From Tillus elongatus (Eukaryota > Arthropoda > Insecta > Coleoptera > Cleridae): 64,000 nt of DNA. Location of the stretch: contig OZ023265.1 in assembly GCA_964006375.1 (NCBI GenBank), positions 164,822,118-164,886,117 of the forward strand, given 5' to 3'. The notes below the pieces were generated by a model. It was not told where the DNA came from and searched no databases. It was given only the letters and a program-made list of their open reading frames with translations. Shown piece after piece: positions 1-13,957 of this stretch; position 1 is the stretch's first letter, and each line of letters begins with the position of its first letter. The translations under genes and the position numbers were made by a program.

Positions 1-1688
1 TAGCTTAAAAAAATTGCAGTTTACAAATAAGGGAGTTGCAACTTTGTCCGTGGGCAGTCGGCAAGTAGATATGTGCAAGACGGAAGAGAGTAAAGGGTGT
101 CGTTATAAGAACTATATAGAGCTGGGCCAACGTGACCGGACCACAGCATATGTCTTCTTATGCTGTGACCGGACTCCGAGTATCTCAAGAATGTCATATA
201 TTGTCGTCTCCAGCCGGCTCTCATACAAGAAGATTTTTAAACTTATTACATTTTTATTGAAAATGTATAATATAACCGTCTCTCCAATATATGATTTAAA
301 AGAGTTTTGCATGTACTCTTCCTTGTAGTATTGAAATTATTTTTCCCTTTGCTGTTATATGAGAAAATATTTTTAAAACTTCAAGAATAGCTGAAAATCT
401 ATATAATAGTGGCTTCAGATTTAATTTTTGCTATTGTGTGTATTAATTTTGCTAAATGAATTCCCATTCTTGATTTTACGTTACATCCGATTTTATAATA
501 AATATTTTATATTAGTGAATTTACGTTGCTTTGGAGTTCATCTTCAGTTGCATTTTTTGTTTGGTTGTGCATACTGAAACCTCCCGAAAATAAAAGCGTG
601 GTAAAAAAAAAGTAGTAATAATATATGGTGGACCTCAAGTGAACCAAATCTGGTCGGTAGTGAGGTCACTATTTCCTATAAATCCTACCCAAAAAAGTTT
701 CTTTCTATGAGATTTATTATTAGCAGGATTAGAAATACTTTATGAGGCTGGAAGATCTTAATACGGTTTACTACTTACGCTTTTGTTGTGTTGTTGCACT
801 GCTTGAAGTCTCATATTTATTAGAGCTCCAAACTAGTGCCTGGTTACGATGATTTTTCTACAAAATTTCTTAGATATCTCGGAATGCGATATTAAGAATC
901 TTTTTAATTATGCTGTCACAAAACTCAAAAGGGTTTAAGGAGAAATTATTCTTCAATCAAACAGATAAGTAGAAAAATTAAATATTTAAATTTATTGATA
1001 AGCATTGCAATTAAAATAAATTTTGTGATACGTTTGATAAATTTGAAATAAGTATTACAGTAACGAAAATTAAATAAAATAAATGCCATATATTTCAGAA
1101 AAGAAATTAGCTATTGCTAATGTCAAAATTGAAAAGGTTGATGTTAATTTACATAAACACAAACATTTCATATTGGATGAAAGAAAATAAAACATTAAGT
1201 TTTATAGATATCAAAATAAACATTCAATGGTGTAAGATTTGTTTTTCATTTATAACCCTTGGTATTATCCAAATTTTACATGAAAGTCAAAAGAAATGCC
1301 CCGATGCCTAATTGGCCAATTTATTTAATTTCTTAATTAAAACAAGCAAATTTAAGTTGAGCTCAAGAAAAAGGGATGTAAGATTAAATTTTTAATTTAC
1401 AAATTACAACTGAAACATCCAAAATATTCTGCTGAATAGATAACTGATAAACTACTTTAATTAACATGAATTTGCAAAGTATTACATCTGAATTTACATT
1501 ATTGAGAGAGTATTAAGACATAGATATTAAATTACAGTAAATTCAAATACACATCCCCCTGATATGTTAAAAGTTATAATTTAGATAAGTTGATTTGAAA
1601 GTTCGTAATTCAAATATTCGAAAGTTAAATGCCAAACCAAAACTTGATGTTCAGCACACAGATGAAATTTAAGGAGAAAGACACTCAC
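1..1688. other. Unassigned AT-rich DNA
   Basis: I see no supported gene here. Open frames are short and show no recognisable motif. A small hairpin lies at about 142-167, where CACAGCATA and TATGCTGTG form 9-bp arms. No transposon termini are visible. Confidence 0.5.
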
Positions 1689-1790
1689 CAAAACTGAGCT
1701 GCATGGAGAAATTCGGTACTCCAGAGTTTCCTGTTGATTGCTCAATGACATTCCAAGGCAGATACTAACCATCAGTGCTCGCCACAGGTT
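1689..1790 (-). other. Candidate internal exon (unidentified)
   Basis: On the minus strand a 102-base open segment (34 codons, phase 0) is bounded by a plausible acceptor (pyrimidine-rich stretch ending in TAG near 1791) and a donor GTGAGT-like site at 1683-1688. The reading would contain residues such as SICLGMSLSNQQETLEY. A length divisible by three with both splice signals present is suggestive but could be chance. I do not recognise the protein and no neighbouring exon was found. No mobile-element signature overlaps it. Confidence 0.22.
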
Positions 1791-3394
1791 CTATCTCTCA
1801 CAGGAGAAAGAGAATCGGGAAGAATGTAGTGCACTCCTGTAGATTATTGGCAGACCAATTGCATATACCAATGACTTGCTAAATGAACGGTAAAATTGTA
1901 CTGTAGACAGACAGCTCTGGGGGTGATGTCACTCCTCAGGTGGTTTAATCGAGATGTCTTTGCAATTTTAAAGTGCAAATGACGGTATCTAATTCAAAAC
2001 AGGTGGTTCAGCACCCAGAAAGTTGAAATCAGCATTTGCTATAACTTTGAGACGTTACAATTTTCAAAACAAAGGCGTCACTGTTACTTCGCGTTTTTTT
2101 TTACTAAAATGCATATTTAATTTCAGATTAGATAGAACTTAAAACACTTTTAACAACTACTAAGATCATAATCAAACGATATTTGAAGCCAGAAAATAAG
2201 ATATTAGACATTTTTAGTGTAACTAAAAATGCCTAGATAATTAGGACATGTTGATTGCTCTGTAGTTTACACCGGACTCCAAGATTTAAACGTGTCGAGT
2301 TAAGAAGTTTGCCAGCCCTTAATGCGCATCATTTTTCTGACACTCATTGCGTTCCTTGTTCAACTGTCGTCAGTTGGCAAGGAGGTAATGCTTCACCTCG
2401 ATCGATCGGCGTGTGTGATCTGCCAACGTTGATTTCTTTTTCAGAAATTTTCTAACGTCGCCAACGGATTTTACATAAAAACATTTGTTCCAGAACATTC
2501 TGGCATATCTTCAACGTTTATTTCGTTCTTGGAAATATTTGTCCGTTGGTAATGCGAGTTAGTTTTGCCAACAAAGACTTGTTGCGTCTTTCGATATTTT
2601 AATATATATGAGGGAATACAGTAAGGGTTTTACGATACCGACTTTTCAATAGATAATTTTTGAAACTAAAACTTGAAAAGTATCACAGAGATAAGTCGTC
2701 TGGGGTTTTCTAAGTGTTTTTCAACCAGTAACGATGCCCAAGAAGTGAATCGTTACAATACAAGATATTTCGTGTTATTCTGATAATATTAATTTCGTCT
2801 GTTTCATCGTTTTTACTCTGAAGATGCTTGTGTTTGCTTGACTGCTACTGATGCTTGACATTATGAAAACTCGCTGCCTTATGCCGCTTCCTATGTCCTG
2901 ACTTAATTTTTCTTGTATATGCAAAATCTTTACGTAGAACTCCATGTTGTAAGATATTCATTCATCTACTGTTATTTTTGGTTCATTACAAATAACAAAA
3001 CGATATATGACTGGGTATTTGTAAACAATTTTATTGTCACTCTTTTTATTAATGTCTCATGATACGCTACTCGCTAATAAGTGTGTGATAATTGAGCCAT
3101 CAAGTCAGCTAACCTGGCCCAGATTTAAGCTGGCCGTTTAACAAATACCAGAGATTTCGATACCACAATTAACAGACTGTTAATCCCAGTAAACAAGCCG
3201 GCATAATTCGAGATGTAATAAAAATATCACAGAGTGCTTTGGTATCTGGTATGAGATAGCAAGAGCTGTTGAACACCTGCGTCGGTTGCTGAGAATAATT
3301 ATCCTTTTACCGTTATCATAGTGACCTGAGACCTCGCTACGGGTCCTTATGACAACCAGTTCGTTCCACAAAAAAATTCTCTTATTTATTCTCC
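1791..3394. other. Unassigned intergenic or intronic DNA
   Basis: No gene, TIR or tandem array recognised. The stretch is AT-rich, with a slightly less AT-rich part at about 2255-2455 whose 66-codon open frame matches nothing I know. Confidence 0.5.
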
Positions 3395-3396
3395 GT

Positions 3397-4680
3397 TTAG
3401 TGAATTTTCTTTAAACAATTCAGTAATGAGGAGATCGCGACTTTTGAATTTTGAAAAAATGCCTTCAAATGAGCACGTACTAGGCCCCTAGAACCCATAT
3501 CCGGGGTCAGTTTCAATATAACTCAAAAAATAACGGTCCGATTTTGATCAAATTTTGTAAGTACCTTCCTTTTGCAAGTGGCTTAGATAAGTTCGTTAGC
3601 CAGGAAAATCGGCGAGGGTTTTCGTGAAAACTTTTGTGTTTTCTTTTGGAAATTTTTTATATCCAGAAAAAACAAAGTAAGGGCAACCAAATTTGGTACG
3701 CGTGTTTGCATTATAAAAAGTGAACCGTGTACCAAAATTTAGGTCTGTAAGTGAAAGGACAAAAAAGTTATAGGCGTTTAAAGGAAAAAAGAATTGGGGT
3801 TTTCCTGAAAACGTCAAAGTCGCGATCTGAAACGTCAAAATTGGGAACATTTAGGCAAAGAACCTGAAACGAATACGACAAATTCGCTTTAACCGTCATT
3901 GTCCTTCATGTTACTAAAATATTTCCAGAAAACTCATTTCAAATAGACACTTTCTCTGATGCTTTAGCAATAGTTTTAGTTAAGTTTATGATTTATAATG
4001 TTTGGATAATTTTCATACAAAAAATTCGTTATCGAGGAGACCGCGACTTTTGAAATTTAAAAATATTTCTTCAAATGAGTGCAAACTAGGCCCCCTAGAA
4101 TCTATATCCGGATTTAGTTTCAGTTTTTATCTGTTTACACATATACAAGGTGATGCATTTCTACTGTAAACCTCAATATAATTGTTATTATACAAGATAC
4201 GAGAAAAAATTGTATACATTAATTATAGGATGTTTTTAGCTGCATCTTATAAAATTATTTTGACAATCACAGGCTGGCCCATAAGTCGTTGGTGATACCT
4301 ACAATTTTTTTTCGAACATCCCTTATATCATTCGATTTCTGAATTTTTCATCGAAATATGATGCATGTTTGGTAGTGAATTTTTGTTTAGTGCTTCAAAT
4401 TTCAATAACTATTTTCAATTGCTATTCACCTAAGGTCCGTTGGCTAGGAAACCAGTTTTCTTGGAAACACTTTAAGTTTATTTTCGGAATTTTTTTGTAA
4501 ATCTTCAAACAATAAGTTATTTTAATAAAAAATGGTACATTCTTTTTGGTATATGGGTTTTAGCGGTAACCAAATTGATGCATGCTTGCATTAAAGATAT
4601 ATTTGCTATTACAAACGTTTTTATGAAAATTCACTACCATAACGCACTTGCTGCGTCCAGACTTTTATTCTTGTCACTCG
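3397..4680 (+). repeat. Family H repeat, long copy 1
   Basis: The copy begins with TTAGTGAATTTTC, a decayed palindrome partner, and the family block GAGGAGATCGCGACTTTTGA. It continues with the conserved part containing TTAGCCAGGAAAATCGG, then a second GAGGAGAC block near 4036. It ends with GAAAATTCACT plus the hairpin-forming ACGCACTTGCTGCGTCC at about 4630-4672. It is colinear with 28005-29216 joined to 30690-30890, so it is one repeat unit and provides the empty site for the insertion at 29225. Subterminal AGTGAATTTTC/GAAAATTCACT motifs, a terminal hairpin and a central microsatellite in most copies resemble Helentron-associated (HINE/DINE-1-like) elements. That classification is inference. 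Confidence 0.6.
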
Positions 4681-5610
4681 GTTAATACGCAGATTCCGTC
4701 AGAAAAATTAACTGAAGTACCAATAACTTGTGAAACATTGCTTACGCTTACACCAAGGGCTAGAAATCTTACGACTAAATTCCTTCTGACAAATGGACGG
4801 AAATGTGTAAAATATTCAAAATAAGAACCAAATATAAGAGTTCTTTTATTTTGGCATATTGTACAGCTTATCGAGTATATGAGGCGACGCTAATTGTACT
4901 TTTTATCGGCTTCATGCCCGGAATATTATAGTCAAAGTATACGTACGAATTAATTACAGAATTTGTAGAATTACCATTAAAACACATCCCACGACTGTTT
5001 CGGCCTTAGATTACGTCTTATGTTTAAGTGTAAAATTAAAAGAAGCTATTTTAGGATCATTTTTATAGAGACTTCGCTTCATTTTGTTTACATTTCTACT
5101 ATATTATGCGACAGCATAATATATCTATGCTGCGCTAAAACCGTATTTGAGGCCGTTCATAAAGCTACAAAGGTAGTGTCTTTTAATAATTGATTGAATC
5201 CCCCAGTTAAATAACAATCACTTGGCAAATTTTTAATTTCATGCCGTCTGTCATTTTCCATAATTGCGGCCGAGATTTCATGATTTTTGATTCGGGTAGT
5301 ATGTTTCATGCCTCGTATATATTAATTTGGTTACCGTTGATTTATGGTTTATACCTGTTGTATGAATCAATCTACCCGTGGCAGTTAACTACTCTGTCTG
5401 TCAGGTATTGGACTTTAACCACTAAGTCGTCTCAACGCATGTCTTTGGGATTTTATTTTTAATTTGGAAAAAACTTTAAATATTGTGTACCAAATTACTG
5501 AAAATTCACAACATGGGTTTATTTGCACTATTTCTAGCCACATGTAAAGTCTTATTCCAGTTACTCTGATACTTACAAAAATATAGCGTTTTCAAAAAGT
5601 TTTCTCCGAT
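4681..5610. other. Unassigned DNA
   Basis: No gene or repeat boundary recognised between two family H copies. A 73-codon open frame at 5241-5462 has hydrophobic patches but no motif I know. Confidence 0.45.
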
Positions 5611-5619
5611 TTTCCATCG

Positions 5620-6010
<391 letters not shown>

Positions 6011-6315
6011 GTAGAAATGTTGATACAACTTTCGTCTAATATTACTTACTTAACCCCATTTTTATATAAAAAAATATTTTTTTGAATTTTTGTCAAAAAG
6101 CTTTCTGTAAATAAGTATATCGTGGCAGGTGTAGTTTTTGTGTAAATTGCTTAAATAGATTCGTTGTCCAGGTAAATCGGACAACGATTTTCGGAAAAAT
6201 ATTTGTACCTTTCCGAAGAATAAAGTTATTATATTGATGAGCTATGCTACAGGGTTTCTGCTACAAGGGTTATACTGTCTATCAAATTTGATGTATTTCG
6301 TCAATAAAAATATTT

Positions 6316-6362
6316 TTGTGAAAATTCGCTATCATAACGCACTTGCTGCATCTAGACTTTTG
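6316..6362 (+). repeat. Family H terminal hairpin end
   Basis: Contains GAAAATTCGCT and ACGCACTTGCTGC, the hairpin-ended terminus of family H, abutting SINE-A downstream. Confidence 0.5.
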
Positions 6363-6397
6363 AATAATCGTTTGCTTTTCAATAAAAACGGATTTTT

Positions 6398-6727
6398 ATA
6401 ACTCGGTCTATTTCCGCGACTATGGCCAATCACCGACGCAAGGAGTAGTTTAACCTCAATATCCTGGAAACTTTGCCGAACCCCTGCCTTTCTGTAAGGA
6501 GGGTAAAGATCTTTAACGTGTCCAAGATCGCATGGACGCGGGACCGGCGGCTTTATGCCCCCTCCGAAGGGCGAAATGTGCAGAGATTCAACTTGCTCAA
6601 ATACAATGCCAAAACCTCGGTTGATGTTAATTGTACAGTATGTACTGAAAAAGGGAGAGGAGAACGCTGGGACCGAACCCGGTTCAGAGGCATACGTTCT
6701 TACCACTGAACCACCAAGGCTCTTAAA
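6398..6727 (-). repeat. SINE-A, near-complete tRNA-derived copy
   Basis: The tRNA-like head is at about 6650-6727 on the minus strand. It has an A-box-like GGTGGTTCAGTGGTAAGAAC and a B-box-like GGTTCGGTCCCAGCG. The body runs to the ACCGAGTTAT tail near 6398. The same head and body recur at 9773, 14842, 33611, 50672 and 52722. The anticodon-loop region CTCTGAA would read CTG, so a tRNA-Gln ancestry is possible. This copy is uninterrupted and serves as reference for the split copy at 50672-52921. The ORFs here are not genes. Confidence 0.7.
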
Positions 6728-7309
6728 AACTAACTTCTAAAGGTTTGTTTAACCTTTAGCCGTTATTATGATGGGTTAATCGTAAACACTCCAATTTATG
6801 ATGATCTAGTTTTACTATAGGTATGCATAATATGATAATATAAAAAATTTCGTTATAACTCTAACGCTAGTTTTCACGGATGATTACACATATATTGGGT
6901 TGAAACTTTTTATACATTGTAATTCACTTAAGCTGTCCGATCTAATGTCAGATAATCTCTAGATTACACACCAATAAAAGTATAACTTTTTGTTATAGGA
7001 TAAGGTCTAAATTACAGAATAATGTATCGGATATGGTTTAATATTATACACATGATAACTTTATTATTATGTAGAGGTACCTGTACATCAATCTACAGTT
7101 GACGGGGACACCCACGTTGTGTATTCTCTAAGTAGAACAAGAAATCACGCAACCTTGTATTTTTGTGTGGAGTTTTTATTTCATTTTATTAACCATGTGT
7201 TAATAGGAAATTTGATCAGAAACAATAGCGCAAAATCCTTTTTTTCGTCTTTATTATTGCTGAATTTATAATTATTTTATAATCTAAAGTGAGGAAAGTT
7301 ATCATGCAA
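6728..7309. other. Unassigned AT-rich DNA
   Basis: No gene or element termini recognised between SINE-A and the jockey-like copy 1. Confidence 0.45.
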
Positions 7310-9770
7310 CGGTATGTTGTTGCATTTACCGGTCCAGCTCTTCGACTACCTTTCTGAAAAAAACCGACCATCTGATTTCTGAATATCCTTCCTCCGAGGT
7401 CACTATTCTTGGTGACTTCAATGTCCATAATAAGGAATGACTAGCATCTTCAAAAACCGATCCACAAGGGAGATCAGCGGATGCCTTCGCAATATGGTTC
7501 AGCAACCCACTTACTTTCTTCGCATTCCAACACACAGCTCAAACCCTTGGATCTCCTTCTTACCATAAAATCGAAATGCTATAAGACATCAGTTACCGCC
7601 CACCTTGATCGCTCAGACCACGGCAAGGTCACTGCTTCCTGCGCAATGCAACCCGCGGTCACACAGTTATCACACCCACGTATCGTTTGGCATTACAACT
7701 CCGCTAACTGGAACAAAATGCCAGATTACTTTTCCTCATTTCCATGGGCGTCTGTCTGCTTCTCTCATCCTGACCCCTCTGATATCTCACAAAACGTCAC
7801 CGAAATCATCCAAGCTGGCATGGAATTATTTATTCCACGTACACAAAAAACCTCTTCAGCCACTCAAAAGCTCTGGTTCTCTAAATACTGTGACAAGGTC
7901 AGACTTGAAAAGGTCAAAGCTCACAAAACGCTTCTACACAATCCCAGTCAAGAAAATCGTCGAGCATTTAACGACGCAAGAAACCGCTATGTCCGCATTC
8001 TTTCTGAGGCAAAAAACTCCTTTAATAACCACATCAAAAACAAAGTCCTCTCAAGCTCCAACGGCAGCAAACCGTTCTGGACTCTTGCTAAATCTATTGG
8101 GAATAATTTCTGCAAGAGCACGTTCTCACCTCTTGTTTCAGGGGATCAAATTGTTTATACCGCCGTAGGCAAGGCTGAACTTTTTGCCTCGTTGTTCGCC
8201 GGCAATTCTACTCTCAACCCACCTCCAAATCTTCAACCACCACCAGTCCCCAATATTGCGCATAAAATGACGGATATCATTTTTAAAACTAAAGAGGCAC
8301 GAAAGATGCTGTCTTCTCTTAATACCAGAAAAGCCTCTGGCCTTGACGAGATCCCAGCAATTGTTCTCAAAAAATGCGCACCAGACCTTGCTCCTGTCCT
8401 GACTCGTCTGTTTCAGACATCTTACAATAGAGGCATATTCGCGAGTAACTGGAAAACTGCTCGAGTACAACCCGTCCCCAAGAAAGGATCCAAAGCGCTT
8501 CCTAGCAACTACAGGCCAATTTCTCTCCTTTCAGTCATCTCTAAAGTGATGGAAAATTATATAAACACCGAATAACTAAAATTTCTTGAAAAACACAGTC
8601 CAATCCACGACAGGCAGTATGGATTTCGTCAGCACAGATCAACTGCCGACCTCCTTTCCTTTGTCACCCATTCTTGAAATAAGTCTATGGAACTCCACGG
8701 TGAATCCCAGATTGTCGCTCTAGACATATTCAAAGCATTATGCAGGAGTTCCTCAAGGTTCAGCATTAGCCCCTACTTTGTTTCTTCTCCACATCAATGA
8801 CCTCCTCTCTAGCACATCCCACCCAGTTCATAGTTACGCGGACGACAGCACCCTCCACTCAAATATACAATATTCTAAGCCTGTCTCTTTAGCCCAATTA
8901 GATGAGGATCGCAGACTTATGGAGGGTTCTGTCTCTGTGGATCTCCAAAAAAATATTAGACTGGGGAAGTATAAATCTTGTACAATTCAACTCCACTAAA
9001 TCTCAGTCTTGCTTTCTATCTCATAAGAGATACACCAGCCCTAGACCCATCACAATGAACAACCAAGTTATTCAAAGTAATGAGTCCTTTTCACTTGTTG
9101 GAATTTCTGTGGATCGAAATCTCAATTGGCACCAACATGTCACATCAATTGCAGAAACGGCTGCTAAGAAATTAGGTTTCCTCTTCCGGGCTCGCAAATA
9201 CTTTTCACCAGCTAATCTCTATACCTTATATACTTCACAAATAAGGCCAAACCTCGAATACTGCTCCCACATCTGGTGTGCCGCTGCCGCTTCGACACTC
9301 GCTATCCTGGACTCCATTCAGAAGAGAGCTATACGTCTCATCGGTGACCCTACCCTCACTCAAAGGCTGCCATTCCTTGCCCACCGACGTGCCGTTGGTA
9401 ACCCCCCCCCTCTCTTTCTCTCTCTCTCTCTCTTATAGATATCTGCACGGGCACTGCTCAGGGGAGCTGTCTTCCATAGTTCCTCCACCTGCTGCCCCCA
9501 ACAGATCTACCAGGGAAACAGAGCGAATGCATCCTTTTACCGTCCAGGTCACCAGACATAGAACATATTGTTATGCCCTCTATTTTGTCCCGAGGACTTC
9601 CAAGTTGTGGAATTCCTTGCCGGCGCATGTTTTTCCTTTTCCTCCAAATCTTCAAGTCCAGAATTAACAAGTTGCCTTTTTCCTTTTTGTTGACACCCAC
9701 GAAACGATAGTATTTAGGCTGTGAGCCCTGGTGGTATGTTGTTGAAATAAAAAATAAAAATAAAAGAAGA
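7310..9770 (+). mobile_element. Jockey/CR1-like non-LTR retrotransposon, copy 1
   Basis: 5'-truncated element. It starts inside the endonuclease domain and ends in a short A-rich tail (AAATAAAAATAAAAG) after GGCTGTGAGCCC. Nucleotide similarity to the copies at 18896, 38405, 44007 and 48484 is obvious by eye. Relative to copy 4 about 150 bases of the reverse-transcriptase domain are missing at about 8739, just before the AGVPQG motif. A (CT)n run lies at 9413-9434. It is dead on arrival and further mutated. Confidence 0.85.
7330..9667 (+). pseudogene. Endonuclease/reverse transcriptase pseudogene (copy 1)
   Basis: The parent protein nicks target DNA (apurinic-type endonuclease) and reverse-transcribes its RNA. 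Visible endonuclease remnants are GDFNVHNKE near 7412 and RSDHGKVTAS near 7608. RT motifs are KASGLDEIPAIVLKK and NYRPISLLSVISKV in the 7481-8575 frame. After a frame break the catalytic YADD box appears in HSYADDSTLHS near 8829, then the thumb and C-terminal region (NWHQHVTSIAETAAKKLGF, and the RRAIRLIGDPTL-type segment). Stop at 8573, frame changes and the deletion near 8739 make it non-functional. Family assignment is firm at jockey/CR1 superfamily level and open below it. Confidence 0.85.
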
Positions 9771-9772
9771 GA

Positions 9773-9803
9773 CACGTGTTCTTACCACTGAACCACCGAG
9801 AGG
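9773..9803 (-). repeat. SINE-A head fragment
   Basis: Reverse complement of the SINE-A tRNA-like head (ACGTGTTCTTACCACTGAAC). It directly follows the tail of jockey-like copy 1, suggesting that copy landed in or next to a SINE. Confidence 0.45.
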
Positions 9804-10374
9804 CTGTTCAAGAACCAATTTCTTACTTAAATATGATTGATATTATTGTTTGTTTTTTTTTGTAGTTTCTATTAACATATTTTGGATGTGTGAAACATAA
9901 ACTGGAATCTTGCGTGAAGAGGTTACAATACAATTACTCTTGTTTTGTTTGTATGTATTTTTGTATGTCTGTCGTAATCGTTGTTGCATCTTTCACGTGT
10001 TCGATTTGCAAGTTTAGGTAAACCGACCGCATTCCTTACTAAGCACCATCGCGTCCTCAGCCCCTTGTGCCCTCACAGGACCGTAACCATACATTGTTTG
10101 CTGTAGCATTGTCTGCTGCTGGCATTTCTATACTTCTACATCAGTCGGTCAAAATCCCTGCAATTTATATTCAGACTGGAACGCTCATGTAGCTAAACAG
10201 TTAATAGAAAAGTGTGACCAAGTTCACCCGAAATGTTAGATAAGTACAGACACATAGAAAAAGTGAATGTATTTCGTTCTATATTGCACAGTTAAACGAG
10301 GTATTTGGATTTGTGCCTTGGTTAAATTATTTTGTAGCGAAAATTTGGTAGGATTTATGTCCACTATATGTCCA
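9804..10374. other. Unassigned DNA
   Basis: Nothing recognised beyond T-rich stretches. Confidence 0.45.
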
Positions 10375-10430
10375 GGAACGCAGCAAGTGCCTTTCAGTAG
10401 CGAATTTTCATAAGTATTGTAATACATAAC
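10375..10430 (-). repeat. Family H hairpin end
   Basis: ACGCAGCAAGTGC followed by TAGCGAATTTTCAT, the family H terminus in reverse orientation. Sequence on to 10798 is diverged or unassigned. Confidence 0.4.
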
Positions 10431-10798
10431 GCAACAAATCCGATGATATTTAGGTTAGAAACACTGAAACTGACCAAATCATTTAATATATCCATCTTTC
10501 TTTATTCTGTTTAACTTTATACGGCACGATAATGTACTGCTTCAACAACAGCGCACATTCGCAGCCTTTTCCAATGTTTGTTACATTTTATTCCGGAAAA
10601 TGAGTTAAAATTTCGTAAATATAAATTGACAAGTTTCCAAGATATAGCATTTTCCACGAGAACACTTGCAATTTTCCATTGAAAAATGGAAAAACTTGAC
10701 TCTCAGAACTGGCCATCGAATTTAGTCTCCGGAAATAATTTTCCAGTGTCATAAAATAAACCGGAAGTCTCTAGGTGGCGTAGTTGCTTAGCAAACCA

Positions 10799-12643
<1,845 letters not shown>

Positions 12644-12719
<76 letters not shown>
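12644..12719. repeat. (TA)n microsatellite
   Basis: About 75 bases of TA between two mariner ends. Confidence 0.95.
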
Positions 12720-12724
<5 letters not shown>

Positions 12725-13578
12725 CACAGGGTGTGCGGTAATTACACCGATAACGCTTAAGTGTAGATTCGTGTGATCAATTGATGACGATTTATCGAAA
12801 AAGTTTGTAGTTTTTGAGTTATAGCCCTCCAAAATACAGAAAAAAAAGTTGTTTATAACTCTGTAAATAATTGAGCTATGTCAACGAATTTTGGCAGGTG
12901 ACTTTAGCTCATTAAGACACATTATTCCTGAAAAATCTAAGAAATTTCGCAAACCGGAAGTAGGTTTTCAGGGGTATACTTGTAATAGCCAGAACTTTCA
13001 CAGACGTTAATTTTTTCTAACCTAACTTCCTTCGTTTTGATGCTGCATTCATTGTCTTACATTTTTGTCTCTTAACAAATTTGCTTAAAGTTAACCGTTT
13101 TCATGGTTTCTCGTAACTTATTGATAAAAATTAGTATTGCTTGAAAACCATTCTAATGCCGTTAGCCGAATTGCATACAACTCAAAGAAGACACATTTAC
13201 TTAAAATGTTAAGAATAAGACAATTTCAAATTTATTAAATGAAATTGTAATAATAAAAATCTTAACAAAAACTTGCATAATATCAGAAGAGTAAAAAATT
13301 GAAAAACATTAATTTAATTATAAAACATGAAAATAGTAATATTAAATAAAATTAAAAAACTATCTTAATAGGCGTTCTAAGTATTCGCCATTTTGTCTAA
13401 TACAAGCATTTGCTCGGCGTAGAAGTGAATTTCTTACATTACTAAAAACACCAGAAATTTGACGTATCTCGTCAGCAGCTGCCACCATTATTTCCGATAA
13501 TTCCTCCTGGGTTTCAACAGGCGTAGGGTATACTTTTTCTTTCAAGGTGTCCCCATAAGAAAAAGTCTAATGGCGTGA
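12720..13578 (-). mobile_element. Second mariner-like remnant
   Basis: Starts at the (TA)n border with ACAGGGTGTGCGGTAAT, which resembles the outer TIR of mariner elements. It holds the 3' part of a transposase on the minus strand. The 5' part is missing: near 13578 the sequence changes to family H. Only one TIR is therefore visible. Confidence 0.65.
13360..13578 (-). pseudogene. Mariner transposase C-terminal remnant
   Basis: The minus-strand reading gives ITPLDFFLWGHL (the third catalytic Asp block). After a one-base frameshift it continues KEKVYPTPVETQEELSEI and on to NGEYLERLLR and a stop near 13360. Layout matches the end of the transposase in mariner 1, but this copy keeps the Trp that mariner 1 lost. 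The N-terminal two-thirds is absent. Confidence 0.7.
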
Positions 13579-13646
13579 TGGCAAATTTGGTCCAAATCAA
13601 TGAAGTATTTTTTGAGTTATCGGTTGGATACATACATACATACATA

Positions 13647-13705
<59 letters not shown>

Positions 13706-13835
13706 TTTAACTGGCCATGGAAATGGGTTCCAGAGGCACTAATTCGCGCTCATTTGAAGAAATTTTCCGAAAGTCTCACCATCGATACCTCTCTATTAGT
13801 AAATTTTCTTAATGAAAATTCACCAAAAAAGGTTT
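13579..13835 (-). repeat. Family H fragment, reverse
   Basis: CAAATTTGGTCC and TTTTTTGAGTTATCGGTTGG, then (ATAC)n/(TA)n, ATGGGTTCCAGAGGCACTAA and the terminal TTAGTAAATTTTCTT / GAAAATTCACC pair. Confidence 0.55.
13649..13702. repeat. (TA)n microsatellite
   Basis: About 54 bases of TA preceded by (ATAC)n, in the usual family H position. Confidence 0.95.
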
Positions 13836-13871
13836 TGGATGGTGAATGAATTAAATTTTATAGACCAAGTC

Positions 13872-13873
<2 letters not shown>

Positions 13874-13953
<80 letters not shown>
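13874..13953. repeat. (TA)n microsatellite
   Basis: About 80 bases of TA. Confidence 0.95.

Positions 13954-13957
<4 letters not shown>

Noticed and set aside
6332..6740. Protein-coding ORFs of 60-124 codons
   Set aside because: They lie in SINE-A, which recurs elsewhere without keeping the frames.
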